Assembly (NCBI GenBank): GCA_028289885.1
Contig: JAQGKX010000164.1
Coordinates: forward strand, 1-48,994
Length of the DNA: 48,994 nt
Direction: 5' to 3'
Source: Sphingomonadales bacterium
GTDB lineage: Bacteria; Pseudomonadota; Alphaproteobacteria; Sphingomonadales; Sphingomonadaceae
Both the position numbers and the translations under genes were made by a program. The first letter of the stretch is position 1. Every line of letters starts with the position of its first letter. The notes beneath the pieces were generated by a model. That model ran no database searches, was not told the DNA's origin, and saw only the letters and a list, made by a program, of their open reading frames with translations. Shown piece by piece: positions 1 through 8,175 of this stretch.

Positions 1-345
1 GCTGGCGACATGACGTCACCCGGTTGGCAGGGACTGGGCAGCTGGCCGCTGGTCGTGTCCGCAACTACCGCCAGGTCGTTCCTGATCGTCGTTCCCCGTG
101 TCATCGGCGCGATCCTCATCCCGGCGATGCTGCTGGGCTGGGCGTCTTGGCGTCATCCGCTTGCCTATCGGGTTCTGGCGGTCGTTGTGGGTTATGGGAT
201 TGCGATCGCCATCTTTTCGCGGCGGGACACGCTGTACTGGGCGTTGCTGTTCGCCCCGTTGCTGACGGTCGGGCTGTTGTTCATGCCATTCAAGACATTG
301 GCCACCGGATTGCGGGGTGCAATGAAGGCCCGATCGCCCGCCTGA
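1..345 (+). CDS. C-terminal fragment of an integral membrane protein (5' end outside the window)
   Basis: The reading frame is open from base 1 to a stop at 343-345, so the true start probably lies upstream; the ATG at base 10 is only the first one visible. The 114 visible residues contain three hydrophobic stretches that look like membrane helices, at about residues 27-48, 53-71 and 76-96, and end in a short basic tail (KARSPA). No family motif is visible. It ends 44 bases before the penicillin-binding protein gene on the same strand. A multi-spanning inner-membrane protein is all that can be supported. Confidence 0.5.
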   Translation, partial: AGDMTSPGWQGLGSWPLVVSATTARSFLIVVPRVIGAILIPAMLLGWASWRHPLAYRVLAVVVGYGIAIAIFSRRDTLYWALLFAPLLTVGLLFMPFKTLATGLRGAMKARSPA

Positions 346-389
346 ATTTGCTCGCTTAAGGCGTCTTACCTCGATAATACACCGACGCT

Positions 390-2435
390 ATGGCTGAGCG
401 GTTACCGACTATCGAGGATCTCTGGAATCGTCCGCCGGGTGTCTGGGACCCGGTCGTCCCGACAGGTGCTGGCCCCCATCCAGCCGGTCCCCCGCCGGCA
501 CCGCCATCGCGCTGGAAGACCCGACGGGTCTGGATCAAGCGCATCCTGTGGGCGGCACTCGGCATTTTTGTGCTGTTGTTTGCATGGCTCGCGCTGACGG
601 CTCCATTGTCCCGATCGCTGAAGCCGATGGCACCGCCGCGGATTACCCTGCTGGCAGCGGACGGGCAGCCGATTGCGCAGAAAGGTGCCGTCGTCGATCG
701 CCCGGTGAAGGCGTCCGAACTGCCCGAGACCGTCAAACAGGCGTTCGTCGCGATCGAGGATCGGCGGTTCTACACGCATTGGGGTGTCGACCCACGCGGG
801 ATGTTGCGGGCGGCATGGAACAATGCGCGCGGGGGCGGTACGCAGGGCGGCAGTACGATCACCCAGCAACTCGCCAAGATGACGTTCCTTAGCCCCGAAC
901 GTAATCTGAGCCGCAAGGCGCGTGAGATGTTGATCGCGTTCTGGCTGGAGGGTTGGCTGACCAAGGATCAGATCCTCGAACGCTATCTGTCCAACGCCTA
1001 TTTCGGTGACAATGTTTACGGGCTCCGGGCGGCGTCGCTGCGTTATTTCAATCGCCAGCCAGAAAAGCTGACGCTTGCGCAGGGGGCGATGCTGGCCGGG
1101 CTGGTCCAGGCACCGTCGCGGCTGGCACCATCCCGAAACCTCGCCGGAGCGCAGTCGCGCAGTCGGCTGGTGCTCGGCGCGATGGCGCAGGCGGGGTTCA
1201 TCACAGCCCAACGCGCCGCCGACACACCAGTCGCGGTCACGAACCTGCGCAACGTCAGTGCACTGCCCACAGGAACATATTTTGCCGATTGGGCGATGCC
1301 ACAGGCCCGCGCCCTGACCGAACAGGTTTACGGCGATACCCAGGTTACAACGACCCTCGACGCCCGGATGCAGAAGTTTGCGCGGGCGGCAATCGCGCGG
1401 GCGGCGCTCGGCAACGCACAGGTTGCGCTCGTCGCGATGCGTCGGAATGGCGAAGTCGTCGCGATGATCGGCGGGCGCAGTTACGACAAATCGCCCTTCA
1501 ACCGCGCGACACAGGCGCGGCGGCAGCCGGGTTCGACCTTCAAGCTGTTCGTCTATCTGGCGGCGCTGCGTTCGGGGATGACACCCGACACGCTGATCGA
1601 CGACAGCCCGATTGTCGAGGGTGGTTTTCGGCCAAAGAACAGCAGCGCGCACTATCGAGGGCAGATCACGCTACGTCAGGCATTCGCGCGGTCGAGCAAC
1701 GTCGCGGCGGTGCGGCTGTACCAGAAGCTGGGGCCAGAGGCTGTCATTCAAGCGGCGCGTGACCTTGGCGTGCGCAGTCCGCTTACCGCCGATCCGACGC
1801 TTGCACTGGGGTCTTCGGGTGTCACCCTGCTCGAGTTGACGTCGGCCTATGCAGCTGTTGCGGCGAACAACTGGCCGATCGTACCGCATGGTATCCCGCA
1901 AGACGAGCCGGGCCTGTTCGCCCGGTTAATACGTCCAAGCCACAGCTTCGACGGCCCCACGCTATCGATGATGCGTGATCTGTTGCGCGCCGTGATCGTG
2001 CAGGGAACCGGGCGCGGGGCTGCGCTTGCCATCGACGCATACGGCAAGACCGGGACGAGCCAGAATAATCGCGATGCCCTGTTCGTAGGGTTTGCGGGCG
2101 ATCTCGTGGTTGGCGTCTGGGTCGGCAATGATGACAATAGCTCGTTGAAGGGCGTGCATGGCGGAGGGTTGCCGGCAAAGATCTGGCGCGACTTCATGGC
2201 GGGTGCCGTGCCGGGCGCGAAGCCGATTATAACGCCGGTCGCACCAAGGGCCGACGAGGAACCACCGGAGCCTTTGGAATTCCCGATGGGGTTCGATAAT
2301 ATGCAGGTAAAACTGGGGGATGACAGTGCGCTGACGATGAATACGCAGGTCGGAGGCATGCCGATCGACGTTAGATTGGACCGGAACGGACTATCGATCG
2401 ATAGCTCAAAGCCGCAGGCCCCTGAAAAACCATAA
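390..2435 (+). CDS. Class A penicillin-binding protein (bifunctional transglycosylase/transpeptidase, PBP1 family)
   Basis: Polymerises lipid II into glycan strands and cross-links the peptides in the periplasm. The 681-residue protein has a proline-rich cytoplasmic tail (1-40), one membrane anchor (about 51-70), a GT51 domain with EDRRFY at 123-128 carrying the catalytic Glu and GGSTITQQ at 153-160, and a transpeptidase domain with the complete triad: STFK at 382-385 (nucleophilic Ser382), SSN at 435-437 and KTGT at 553-556. Length fits the shorter PBP1A/1C-type enzymes. The ATG start puts the anchor where the family has it, although no strong ribosome-binding site precedes it. All key catalytic motifs are intact. 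Which PBP1 subtype it is cannot be settled by eye. Confidence 0.93.
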   Translation: MAERLPTIEDLWNRPPGVWDPVVPTGAGPHPAGPPPAPPSRWKTRRVWIKRILWAALGIFVLLFAWLALTAPLSRSLKPMAPPRITLLAADGQPIAQKGAVVDRPVKASELPETVKQAFVAIEDRRFYTHWGVDPRGMLRAAWNNARGGGTQGGSTITQQLAKMTFLSPERNLSRKAREMLIAFWLEGWLTKDQILERYLSNAYFGDNVYGLRAASLRYFNRQPEKLTLAQGAMLAGLVQAPSRLAPSRNLAGAQSRSRLVLGAMAQAGFITAQRAADTPVAVTNLRNVSALPTGTYFADWAMPQARALTEQVYGDTQVTTTLDARMQKFARAAIARAALGNAQVALVAMRRNGEVVAMIGGRSYDKSPFNRATQARRQPGSTFKLFVYLAALRSGMTPDTLIDDSPIVEGGFRPKNSSAHYRGQITLRQAFARSSNVAAVRLYQKLGPEAVIQAARDLGVRSPLTADPTLALGSSGVTLLELTSAYAAVAANNWPIVPHGIPQDEPGLFARLIRPSHSFDGPTLSMMRDLLRAVIVQGTGRGAALAIDAYGKTGTSQNNRDALFVGFAGDLVVGVWVGNDDNSSLKGVHGGGLPAKIWRDFMAGAVPGAKPIITPVAPRADEEPPEPLEFPMGFDNMQVKLGDDSALTMNTQVGGMPIDVRLDRNGLSIDSSKPQAPEKP

Positions 2436-2489
2436 GAAACACATGGTCGCTTTTATCTGGTTAGTGCGTAACCGAACCGACCGATTGTC

Positions 2490-2519
2490 TTGGCTATCCT
2501 AACAGTCGTTGCGTATAAC
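2490..2519 (+). promoter_or_regulatory. Putative sigma70 promoter of the Crp/Fnr gene
   Basis: TTGGCT at 2490-2495 and TATAAC at 2514-2519 are separated by 18 bases. They lie in the 160-base gap before the crp-like gene and would give a leader of roughly 70 bases. Judged only by resemblance to the consensus. Confidence 0.4.
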
Positions 2520-2595
2520 GGTGGCATCGGCTGCTGCATTTTGGGGCGCGGCCGGCTGAGAGATGACTGTCTCCCGCCCATAGCGCGGGGATATC

Positions 2596-3303
2596 ATGTC
2601 GGGCGCAGTTCAGATCAATTTCAAAAATGAGCTACTAGCCCGCCTTTCGCCTTCGGACCTTAGTCTGTTTTCGGCTGAGCTGGTGCCTGTTCAGTTTGAA
2701 AAACGCGATCTCCTGATTGCTGCCGACAAGACCATACAGAGAACCTATTTCCTCGAATCGGGCATCGCGTCCGTGGTCGCTTCGACGGCCGATGGTACAC
2801 AAACCGAGGTCGGCATAATCGGCAAAGAGGGAATGATCGATGTCGCGACCGCGCTCGGTAGTGTCACGGCACCGCTGGAAATCTTCATCCAGGCACCGGG
2901 GCATGGCTATAGTTTGCCGAGCCTTGTCTTCCAGGAGGCCCTGAGCAAGAGCCGGACGCTGCATGCCGTCATGCTAGCCTATGCGCAGGCCTTTCTCGTG
3001 CAGGTTTCCCATACGACCCTTGCTGCCGCGTCGCAGTCGATCAAGGCCCGGCTCGCGCGATGGCTTTTGATGTGCGACGACCGGACCGCCGGGGCCGAAA
3101 TCCCGATGACTCACGAATTTCTGTCACTGATGCTGAGTGTACGGCGGCCGGGTGTCACCGAAGCCGTGCAGGCGGTCGAGGCAACGGGGGCCATTCGGGC
3201 ACATCGCGGGATGATCGAGATCCGTGACCGCGAATTGTTGAAACAAATTGCCGGTGATGGTTATGGCGGTCCCGAAGCCTATGCGAGCAAGCATTCGGGC
3301 TGA
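2596..3303 (+). CDS. Crp/Fnr-family transcriptional regulator
   Basis: A 235-residue cytoplasmic regulator. The first ~130 residues form a cyclic-nucleotide-binding-type beta barrel, with a glycine-rich stretch (GIIGKEGMID near 73-82) typical of the fold. Residues ~150-220 form a winged helix-turn-helix of the Crp type (SIKARLARWLL, then a recognition helix around SVRRPGVTEAVQ). There is no N-terminal cysteine cluster for an FNR iron-sulfur centre, and the canonical cAMP-binding Arg/Ser pair is not obvious, so the ligand is unknown. GGGG lies just before the ATG. It is a single gene, 95 bases before recJ. Proteins of this kind are common in alphaproteobacteria and often respond to redox or stress signals; that role is inference. 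Confidence 0.85.
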   Translation: MSGAVQINFKNELLARLSPSDLSLFSAELVPVQFEKRDLLIAADKTIQRTYFLESGIASVVASTADGTQTEVGIIGKEGMIDVATALGSVTAPLEIFIQAPGHGYSLPSLVFQEALSKSRTLHAVMLAYAQAFLVQVSHTTLAAASQSIKARLARWLLMCDDRTAGAEIPMTHEFLSLMLSVRRPGVTEAVQAVEATGAIRAHRGMIEIRDRELLKQIAGDGYGGPEAYASKHSG

Positions 3304-3398
3304 TATATTGGTTCCCCGCACAAGCGGCTCGAACGTTTCTAATCGACGCGAGTTCTACGGTGATTCCTTTAACAATCAAACGTCCCTAGAGAGGGGCG

Positions 3399-5147
3399 GT
3401 GAACCCATTATCCATTACAGTATCGATTACCGGACAAGCGTGGCGTTGGCGCGGGGCGGCAGGCTCGGGACAGAGCGACGATCTGGTGGCGCAACTCCTC
3501 TTGTCGCGGGGATGTCCGCCCGATGCCCTCGAGGCGCACCGCGACCCGACCATTCGTGCTTTCATGCCGAACCCGTCGATATTTCGCGACATGGAACGTG
3601 CTGCGGATCGCCTGGCCGAAGCTGTGCTGGCGGGCGAAGCGGTCACCGTTTTCGGCGACTATGACGTGGATGGCGCGACATCGGCGGCATTGCTGATCCG
3701 CGTGCTGCGGCATCTGGGGCTGAAGCCGCAAGCCTATATTCCCGACCGGCTGATGGAGGGCTATGGACCATCGGGCGAGGCGCTGGTGCGGATTGCGCAG
3801 GGCGGCGCGTCGCTGATCGTGACTGTCGATTGCGGCGCGCAGGCGTTCGAGGCGCTGGCGAGGGCGCGGGGCGTCGGGGTCGATGTGATCGTGGTGGATC
3901 ATCACCAATGTACGACCGACCTCCCGCTGGCCTATGCGCTGGTCAATCCGAACCGGCTCGATGAAGATGAAGGTGCCGTGCACGGACATCTGGCGGCTGT
4001 AGGTGTTGCGTTCCTGCTGGCCGCCGCGCTGGTCCGCGATTTGCGAGGGCGTGGATTTTTCTCCGATCGGGCCGAACCGAAATTGATGGATCTGCTCGAC
4101 ATCGTTGCACTGGGGACCGTTGCCGATGTGGCAAGCCTGCGCGGGCTGAACCGGGCGTTCGTCGCGCAGGGGCTGAAGGTCATGGGAGCCGGGCGCAATA
4201 TCGGGCTAAACGCGCTGTTGCTGGCATCGCGACTGAAGCGCGCGCCGATCTGTTCGGATCTGGGCTTTGCACTGGGGCCACGAATCAATGCTGGCGGTCG
4301 CGTCGGAAAATCGGACCTTGGCGTGCGGTTGCTGACGACCGAAGACCCGGAAGAAGCGCGTGAGATTTCGGAGGAACTCGACCGGTTGAACGAGGAACGT
4401 CGCGTGATCGAGGGCGGCGTGCAGGCAGAGGCCGAGGAAGCGTCGATCGGCAAGGATAACCGCGCGGTTGCCGTGGTTTCGGGGCTGGGCTGGCATCCGG
4501 GCGTAATCGGCATCGTGGCCGGGCGGCTCAAGGAAAAGCTCGGCAAGCCCTCCATCGTGATCGCCATCGACGAACATGGCGTCGGCAAGGGGTCGGGACG
4601 ATCGATCCCGGGCGTCGATCTGGGCGCGGCGGTGCTTGCGGCGCGGGAAATGGGCCTTCTGGTCGCGGGCGGCGGTCATGCGATGGCGGCGGGGCTGACG
4701 GTCGCCGCCGGACAGGTCGAGGCATTTGCCGACTTTATAGATGAGCGGCTGGCAGGCGATGTCGCGCGGGCCAGCGGCGACCGCGCGCTGCTGCTCGACG
4801 CCGTGGTGGCCTGTGGCGGGGTCACGCCGTCGCTCGTCGAGGCTCTGGAGGCTGGCGGCCCCTATGGCATGGGCTGGCCCGCACCGCGCATCGCAGCGGG
4901 CATGATGCGCGTCATCAAGGCCGATGTCGTGGGCAGTGGTGGCCATGTTCGTGCGGTCATGTCGGGCGACGACGGGCGCAGCCTGAAGACCGTCGCGTTC
5001 CGCAGCGCCGACACGCCGCTGGGGCAGGCCCTGCTCGGCGCGCCGCGCGATCGGCGGCTATGGGTGGCGGGGCGCGCCAAGATCGACGACTGGGGTTCGC
5101 GGCCCGCCGCGGAACTTCATCTCGATGATGCGGCATGGGTCGATTGA
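3399..5147 (+). CDS. recJ: Single-stranded-DNA-specific 5'-3' exonuclease RecJ
   Basis: Degrades single-stranded DNA 5' to 3' in recombination and mismatch or base-excision repair. The 582-residue protein has the DHH-superfamily motifs in order: FGDYDVDG at 85-92 (metal-binding Asp residues), VDCG at 143-146, the name-giving DHH at 167-169, and in the DHHA1 domain GGGHAMAAG. The length is typical of RecJ. The start is a GTG preceded by GAGAGGGG; no better in-frame start lies upstream. The gene is followed by the tRNA-Glu promoter, whose -35 element overlaps the recJ stop codon region. Confidence 0.96.
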   Translation: MNPLSITVSITGQAWRWRGAAGSGQSDDLVAQLLLSRGCPPDALEAHRDPTIRAFMPNPSIFRDMERAADRLAEAVLAGEAVTVFGDYDVDGATSAALLIRVLRHLGLKPQAYIPDRLMEGYGPSGEALVRIAQGGASLIVTVDCGAQAFEALARARGVGVDVIVVDHHQCTTDLPLAYALVNPNRLDEDEGAVHGHLAAVGVAFLLAAALVRDLRGRGFFSDRAEPKLMDLLDIVALGTVADVASLRGLNRAFVAQGLKVMGAGRNIGLNALLLASRLKRAPICSDLGFALGPRINAGGRVGKSDLGVRLLTTEDPEEAREISEELDRLNEERRVIEGGVQAEAEEASIGKDNRAVAVVSGLGWHPGVIGIVAGRLKEKLGKPSIVIAIDEHGVGKGSGRSIPGVDLGAAVLAAREMGLLVAGGGHAMAAGLTVAAGQVEAFADFIDERLAGDVARASGDRALLLDAVVACGGVTPSLVEALEAGGPYGMGWPAPRIAAGMMRVIKADVVGSGGHVRAVMSGDDGRSLKTVAFRSADTPLGQALLGAPRDRRLWVAGRAKIDDWGSRPAAELHLDDAAWVD

Positions 5148-5172
5148 CTTCTATGACCAGCGTACGTAATTG
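5144..5172 (+). promoter_or_regulatory. Promoter of tRNA-Glu
   Basis: TTGACT at 5144-5149 and TAATTG at 5167-5172 with a 17-base spacer. Initiation would fall about 5 bases upstream of the mature tRNA 5' end. The -35 box overlaps the end of recJ. Confidence 0.6.
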
Positions 5173-5183
5173 GCCCCTCGCTT

Positions 5184-5258
5184 GGCCCCATCGTCTAGCG
5201 GTTAGGACGCGGCCCTTTCACGGCTGAAGCACGGGTTCGATTCCCGTTGGGGTCACCA
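5184..5258 (+). tRNA. tRNA-Glu (anticodon UUC)
   Basis: A complete cloverleaf of 75 bases including an encoded CCA. The acceptor stem is GGCCCCA at 5184-5190 with TGGGGTC at 5248-5254 (one G-U pair). The anticodon stem is CGGCC/GGCTG around the loop CTTTCAC, with TTC at 5217-5219. The T loop reads GGTTCGATTCC. The discriminator is A5255 and CCA is at 5256-5258. The catabolic island starts immediately downstream of this gene. Confidence 0.97.
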
Positions 5259-5295
5259 CCGCGAGAGAGTAATCTCCGTCGGTCTTGGCGGTTTT
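5258..5295 (+). terminator. Weak candidate terminator after tRNA-Glu
   Basis: ACCGC at 5258-5262 can pair with GCGGT at 5288-5292 and is followed by more T residues to 5295. The loop is long and contains a small GAGA/TCTC inner stem. The stem is short, so this is only a possibility. Confidence 0.3.
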
Positions 5296-5483
5296 ACCTA
5301 ATGGTCATCTGATAACTATTGTTGTTGCGATCGCCAATACGGTCTCGAAAGACGGGCATCTAAATCTACACAGGCGTCGCGAGTTCGGCTGGATGCAATA
5401 AATCCTCGCGTTTGGCTGGCGGTGCGCGCCATTGGGTTTCTTCCAGGCATTAAAACCAGCGTCGACCGAGGTGGTTGACGTTG

Positions 5484-5511
5484 TGCATGCAAAATCATCA
5501 TGGTGCATGCA
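5484..5511. promoter_or_regulatory. Compound operator, copy 1 (two TGCATGCA boxes, 20-bp period)
   Basis: TGCATGCA at 5484-5491 and again at 5504-5511, exactly two helical turns apart. Each box is a perfect palindrome and is preceded by G or TG and followed by AAA. It precedes the operon 5665-10563, which includes the GntR gene itself, so this copy predicts autoregulation. The same architecture recurs at 10590, 20872, 23881 and 26641. Confidence 0.75.
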
Positions 5512-5578
5512 AAAGGTTGACTTAGGTCCTTCCCAGTGCGAAAAGCTCGTTCAGAAGATGCGTTAAGGTCTGCCGGTT

Positions 5579-5598
5579 TTTCCCCGTTGGCGGGGAAA
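5579..5598 (+). other. Leader hairpin upstream of the first quinoprotein gene
   Basis: TTTCCCCG at 5579-5586 pairs perfectly with CGGGGAAA at 5591-5598 around a TTGG loop, in the long 5' leader. There is no T run after it, so it is not an intrinsic terminator. It could affect mRNA stability, or be chance. Confidence 0.35.
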
Positions 5599-5664
5599 GT
5601 CGTGCCAAACCGCGCAGAGCCAGGCGGCCGATAGCGCAACCATCGGGACAGGGAGGCTGACTGT

Positions 5665-7665
5665 ATGGCGAGACTGACGCGGCGCGCAATTCTATCTCTG
5701 CCGCTAATACCCTGGTTGCTGGCAGGGCTACCAGCTTGGGCACAGATTAGCCCACGGAAACGGGCCCCCGGGGATACTGACTGGCCCAGCTACGCGCATG
5801 ATCTCGCCAATACGCGCTATTCGCCGCTCGACCAGATTAAGGCCGCCAATTTCAATGATCTGGAACTGGCATGGCATTTCAAGACCGATTCGCTTGGCAC
5901 GCGTCCCGAATATCAGTTCGAGGGTACGCCCCTGATCATCAACGGTGTGATCTACGCCACCGCTGGAAGTCGGCGCGACATCGTTGCGCTCGACGGCGCG
6001 ACGGGCGAATTGCTATGGATTCACCGCGAAGATGAAGGGCTACGTGCGATCAAGGCCCCGCGAAAATTGTCGGGTCGGGGACTGTCATACTGGACGGACG
6101 GCAAGGAAGAGCGGCTGCTCTACGTCACGATCGGCTATCAGATGGTCGCGCTGGACCTGAGAACAGGGGCTCGGATCGCAAGTTTCGGTGAGAACGGCAT
6201 CGTCGACCTCAGGAAGGAAGACGATCAGGAGATCGATCTCGAAAGTGGCGATATCGGCCTGCACGCGACGCCATGCGTGGTGAAGGATACCGTTGTCATC
6301 GGGGCTGCCCACACCGCTGGTAACGTGCCCAAGACGCGCGACAATGTGCGGGGATATGTGCGCGGCTATGACGTCCGTACCGGCAAGCGCAAATGGATTT
6401 TCCACACCATCCCGCTGAAGGGCGAATTCGGCTATGACAGCTGGATCGATGGCACCGACAAGATCGGCAATGGCGGCGTCTGGGCTCAGATGTCCGCGGA
6501 TCCCGATCTCAATCTGGTCTATCTGGGTGTCGAATTGCCAACCGGCGATGTCGGCGGGCAATATCGGCGTGGCAACGGCCTGTTCGGCGAAAGCATCGTC
6601 GCGGTCGATATCGATACGGGAAAGCGCAAGTGGCACTATCAAACGGTCCATCACGGCCTGTGGGATTACGACATATGTTGCGCGCCGATCCTTCTGGACG
6701 TTCCGATCGGCGGAAAAATAGTGAAACTCCTCGCTCAGCCCAGCAAGCAGAGCTTTCTATACGTTCTGGATCGTGCGACCGGTAAACCGGTCTGGGCCAT
6801 CCCCGAGCGCAAGGTGCCCAAGGGCGACGTAGCCGGTGAATGGTACTCGCCGACGCAGCCCATGCCCAGCAAGCCGCCGGCCTATGATGTTCAGGGCATC
6901 AGCCCCGACGTCCTGATCGACTTCACGCCCGAGCTAAGCGCGCAGGCGCTGGAGCACATCAGGAATTATCGGATCGGGCCATTGTTCACGCCCGCCTCGA
7001 TGTACGATCCGAATGGGACATGGGGCACGCTGACAGCCCCCAATCTGACTGGCGGGACGAACTGGCCCGGTGGATCGGCCGATCCGGAAACCAGCATGGT
7101 CTATGTCTGTTCGAAGACGCAGGCGGACGTGATGACCGAGGTGCCGAACGCCGATCTGTCAGTGTCGGACTTCGCCATCGTCAATGTCCGCGGCATGGCG
7201 AATGCGCCGAAGCGGGGCGCAGTCACATATGGCAACCTCACCGTCGAGGGGCTGCCGTTGTTGAAGCCACCCTATGGCCGGATAACTGCGATCGACCTGA
7301 AGAAGGGCAATATCGCCTGGCAAGTTCCCCATGGCGAAACGCCGGACGAAATCCGCAATCATCCAAAGCTCAAGGGACTGACAATCCCGAAGACGGGCCG
7401 CGTGGGCGTCGTGGGCCCGCTGACCACCAAGACGCTGGTCATCTGTGGCGAACCGGGCCTGTTCACGCTGCCTGACGGACGCAAGGGCGCAATGCTCTGC
7501 GCGTATGACAAGGAGACGGGCGAACAGAGGGGGGCGGTTTACATGCCCGCTCCGCAGACCGGATCCCCGATGACCTACATGCTCAATGGGCGTCAATATA
7601 TCGTACTGGCAGTCGGCGGCGGCAATTACAGCGGTGAGTTGCTGGCCTTTCGTCTGCCTGCATAA
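5665..7665 (+). CDS. Periplasmic PQQ-dependent dehydrogenase (glucose/quinate-type quinoprotein, no heme domain)
   Basis: Oxidises an alcohol or sugar in the periplasm with pyrroloquinoline quinone and passes electrons to a cytochrome. The 666-residue protein has an export signal with a twin-arginine look (TRRAIL at ~5-10) ending near WAQ. A PQQ beta-propeller follows, with repeated blades of the form ALDGATGELLW, ALDLRTG and AVDIDTGKRKW. The start of the mature part (DWPSYAHDLANTRYSPLDQI) is the usual first blade of soluble quinoprotein glucose/alcohol dehydrogenases. It lacks both the five N-terminal helices of membrane glucose dehydrogenase and any CxxCH heme site. A vicinal Cys pair is seen at 338-339, after WDYDI. 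GGGAGG precedes the ATG. It leads the operon with a cytochrome c, an aldehyde dehydrogenase and the GntR gene. The substrate is unknown. Confidence 0.88.
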   Translation: MARLTRRAILSLPLIPWLLAGLPAWAQISPRKRAPGDTDWPSYAHDLANTRYSPLDQIKAANFNDLELAWHFKTDSLGTRPEYQFEGTPLIINGVIYATAGSRRDIVALDGATGELLWIHREDEGLRAIKAPRKLSGRGLSYWTDGKEERLLYVTIGYQMVALDLRTGARIASFGENGIVDLRKEDDQEIDLESGDIGLHATPCVVKDTVVIGAAHTAGNVPKTRDNVRGYVRGYDVRTGKRKWIFHTIPLKGEFGYDSWIDGTDKIGNGGVWAQMSADPDLNLVYLGVELPTGDVGGQYRRGNGLFGESIVAVDIDTGKRKWHYQTVHHGLWDYDICCAPILLDVPIGGKIVKLLAQPSKQSFLYVLDRATGKPVWAIPERKVPKGDVAGEWYSPTQPMPSKPPAYDVQGISPDVLIDFTPELSAQALEHIRNYRIGPLFTPASMYDPNGTWGTLTAPNLTGGTNWPGGSADPETSMVYVCSKTQADVMTEVPNADLSVSDFAIVNVRGMANAPKRGAVTYGNLTVEGLPLLKPPYGRITAIDLKKGNIAWQVPHGETPDEIRNHPKLKGLTIPKTGRVGVVGPLTTKTLVICGEPGLFTLPDGRKGAMLCAYDKETGEQRGAVYMPAPQTGSPMTYMLNGRQYIVLAVGGGNYSGELLAFRLPA

Positions 7666-7707
7666 TCGCTTGCCACGCTAGATTCAGAAACCCGAGGTTA
7701 AACAGAC

Positions 7708-8127
7708 ATGATGTTCCGTACCCGCGCTGTCCCATTTGCCATTTTCATGGGCATCCTTCCCGCAATCGCCTTTGCACAGGCGGCGGGATCGGCAGCCTCC
7801 TCGGGGGCATATACGGACGCGCAGGCGGCGCGCGGCAAGGCTCAGTACAGCGCACATTGTGCGTCGTGCCATGGGGAGGACCTCGCCGGGGCCGATGTTG
7901 CGCCGCCGCTGTCGGGAGGCACGTTCGGCGGCAACTGGAAGGGCCAGACCGCTGGCGCGCTGGCAACCCGAATTCGGACGACCATGCCGCTCGATAATCC
8001 GGGCAGCCTCGGGACGGCGGCGGTTGCGGACGTCAGCGCTTATATCCTCTCAAAGAACGGATATCCCGCCGGGAAGACCGAATTGCCGCACGAGGCGAGC
8101 TTGCTCCAGTCGATCAAGATCGATTGA
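7708..8127 (+). CDS. Exported class I cytochrome c (probable electron acceptor of the upstream quinoprotein)
   Basis: A 139-residue protein with a cleavable signal peptide (about residues 1-24, ending FAQA) and one heme-binding site CASCH near residues 51-55, followed by a cytochrome c fold of about 80 residues. The distal Met ligand is probably in the TTMPLDNPG segment, and the fold closes with VSAYIL. It lies 42 bases after the heme-free quinoprotein gene, which needs an external acceptor, so the pair is likely a functional unit. The electrons would go on to a terminal oxidase. Confidence 0.88.
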   Translation: MMFRTRAVPFAIFMGILPAIAFAQAAGSAASSGAYTDAQAARGKAQYSAHCASCHGEDLAGADVAPPLSGGTFGGNWKGQTAGALATRIRTTMPLDNPGSLGTAAVADVSAYILSKNGYPAGKTELPHEASLLQSIKID

Positions 8128-8175
8128 CGCCGCTGCGCCCCTGCCAGTTGATCGGAAAATTTGGAAAGTGGTAAA

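Larger units (their letters stand above)
5259..5664. other. Non-coding gap between tRNA-Glu and the first quinoprotein gene
   Basis: About 400 bases with no convincing gene. Short open frames exist on the minus strand, but they lack a ribosome-binding site and any recognisable domain, and they run through the operator. The gap holds the weak tRNA terminator, the double operator at 5484-5511 and a leader hairpin at 5579-5598. The leader between operator and start codon is 153 bases, unusually long. Confidence 0.6.

Noticed and set aside
5316-5639. 107-codon minus-strand frame beside tRNA-Glu, considered as an integrase remnant
   Set aside because: No integrase motif, no ribosome-binding site, and it runs through the operator; it is better read as non-coding.
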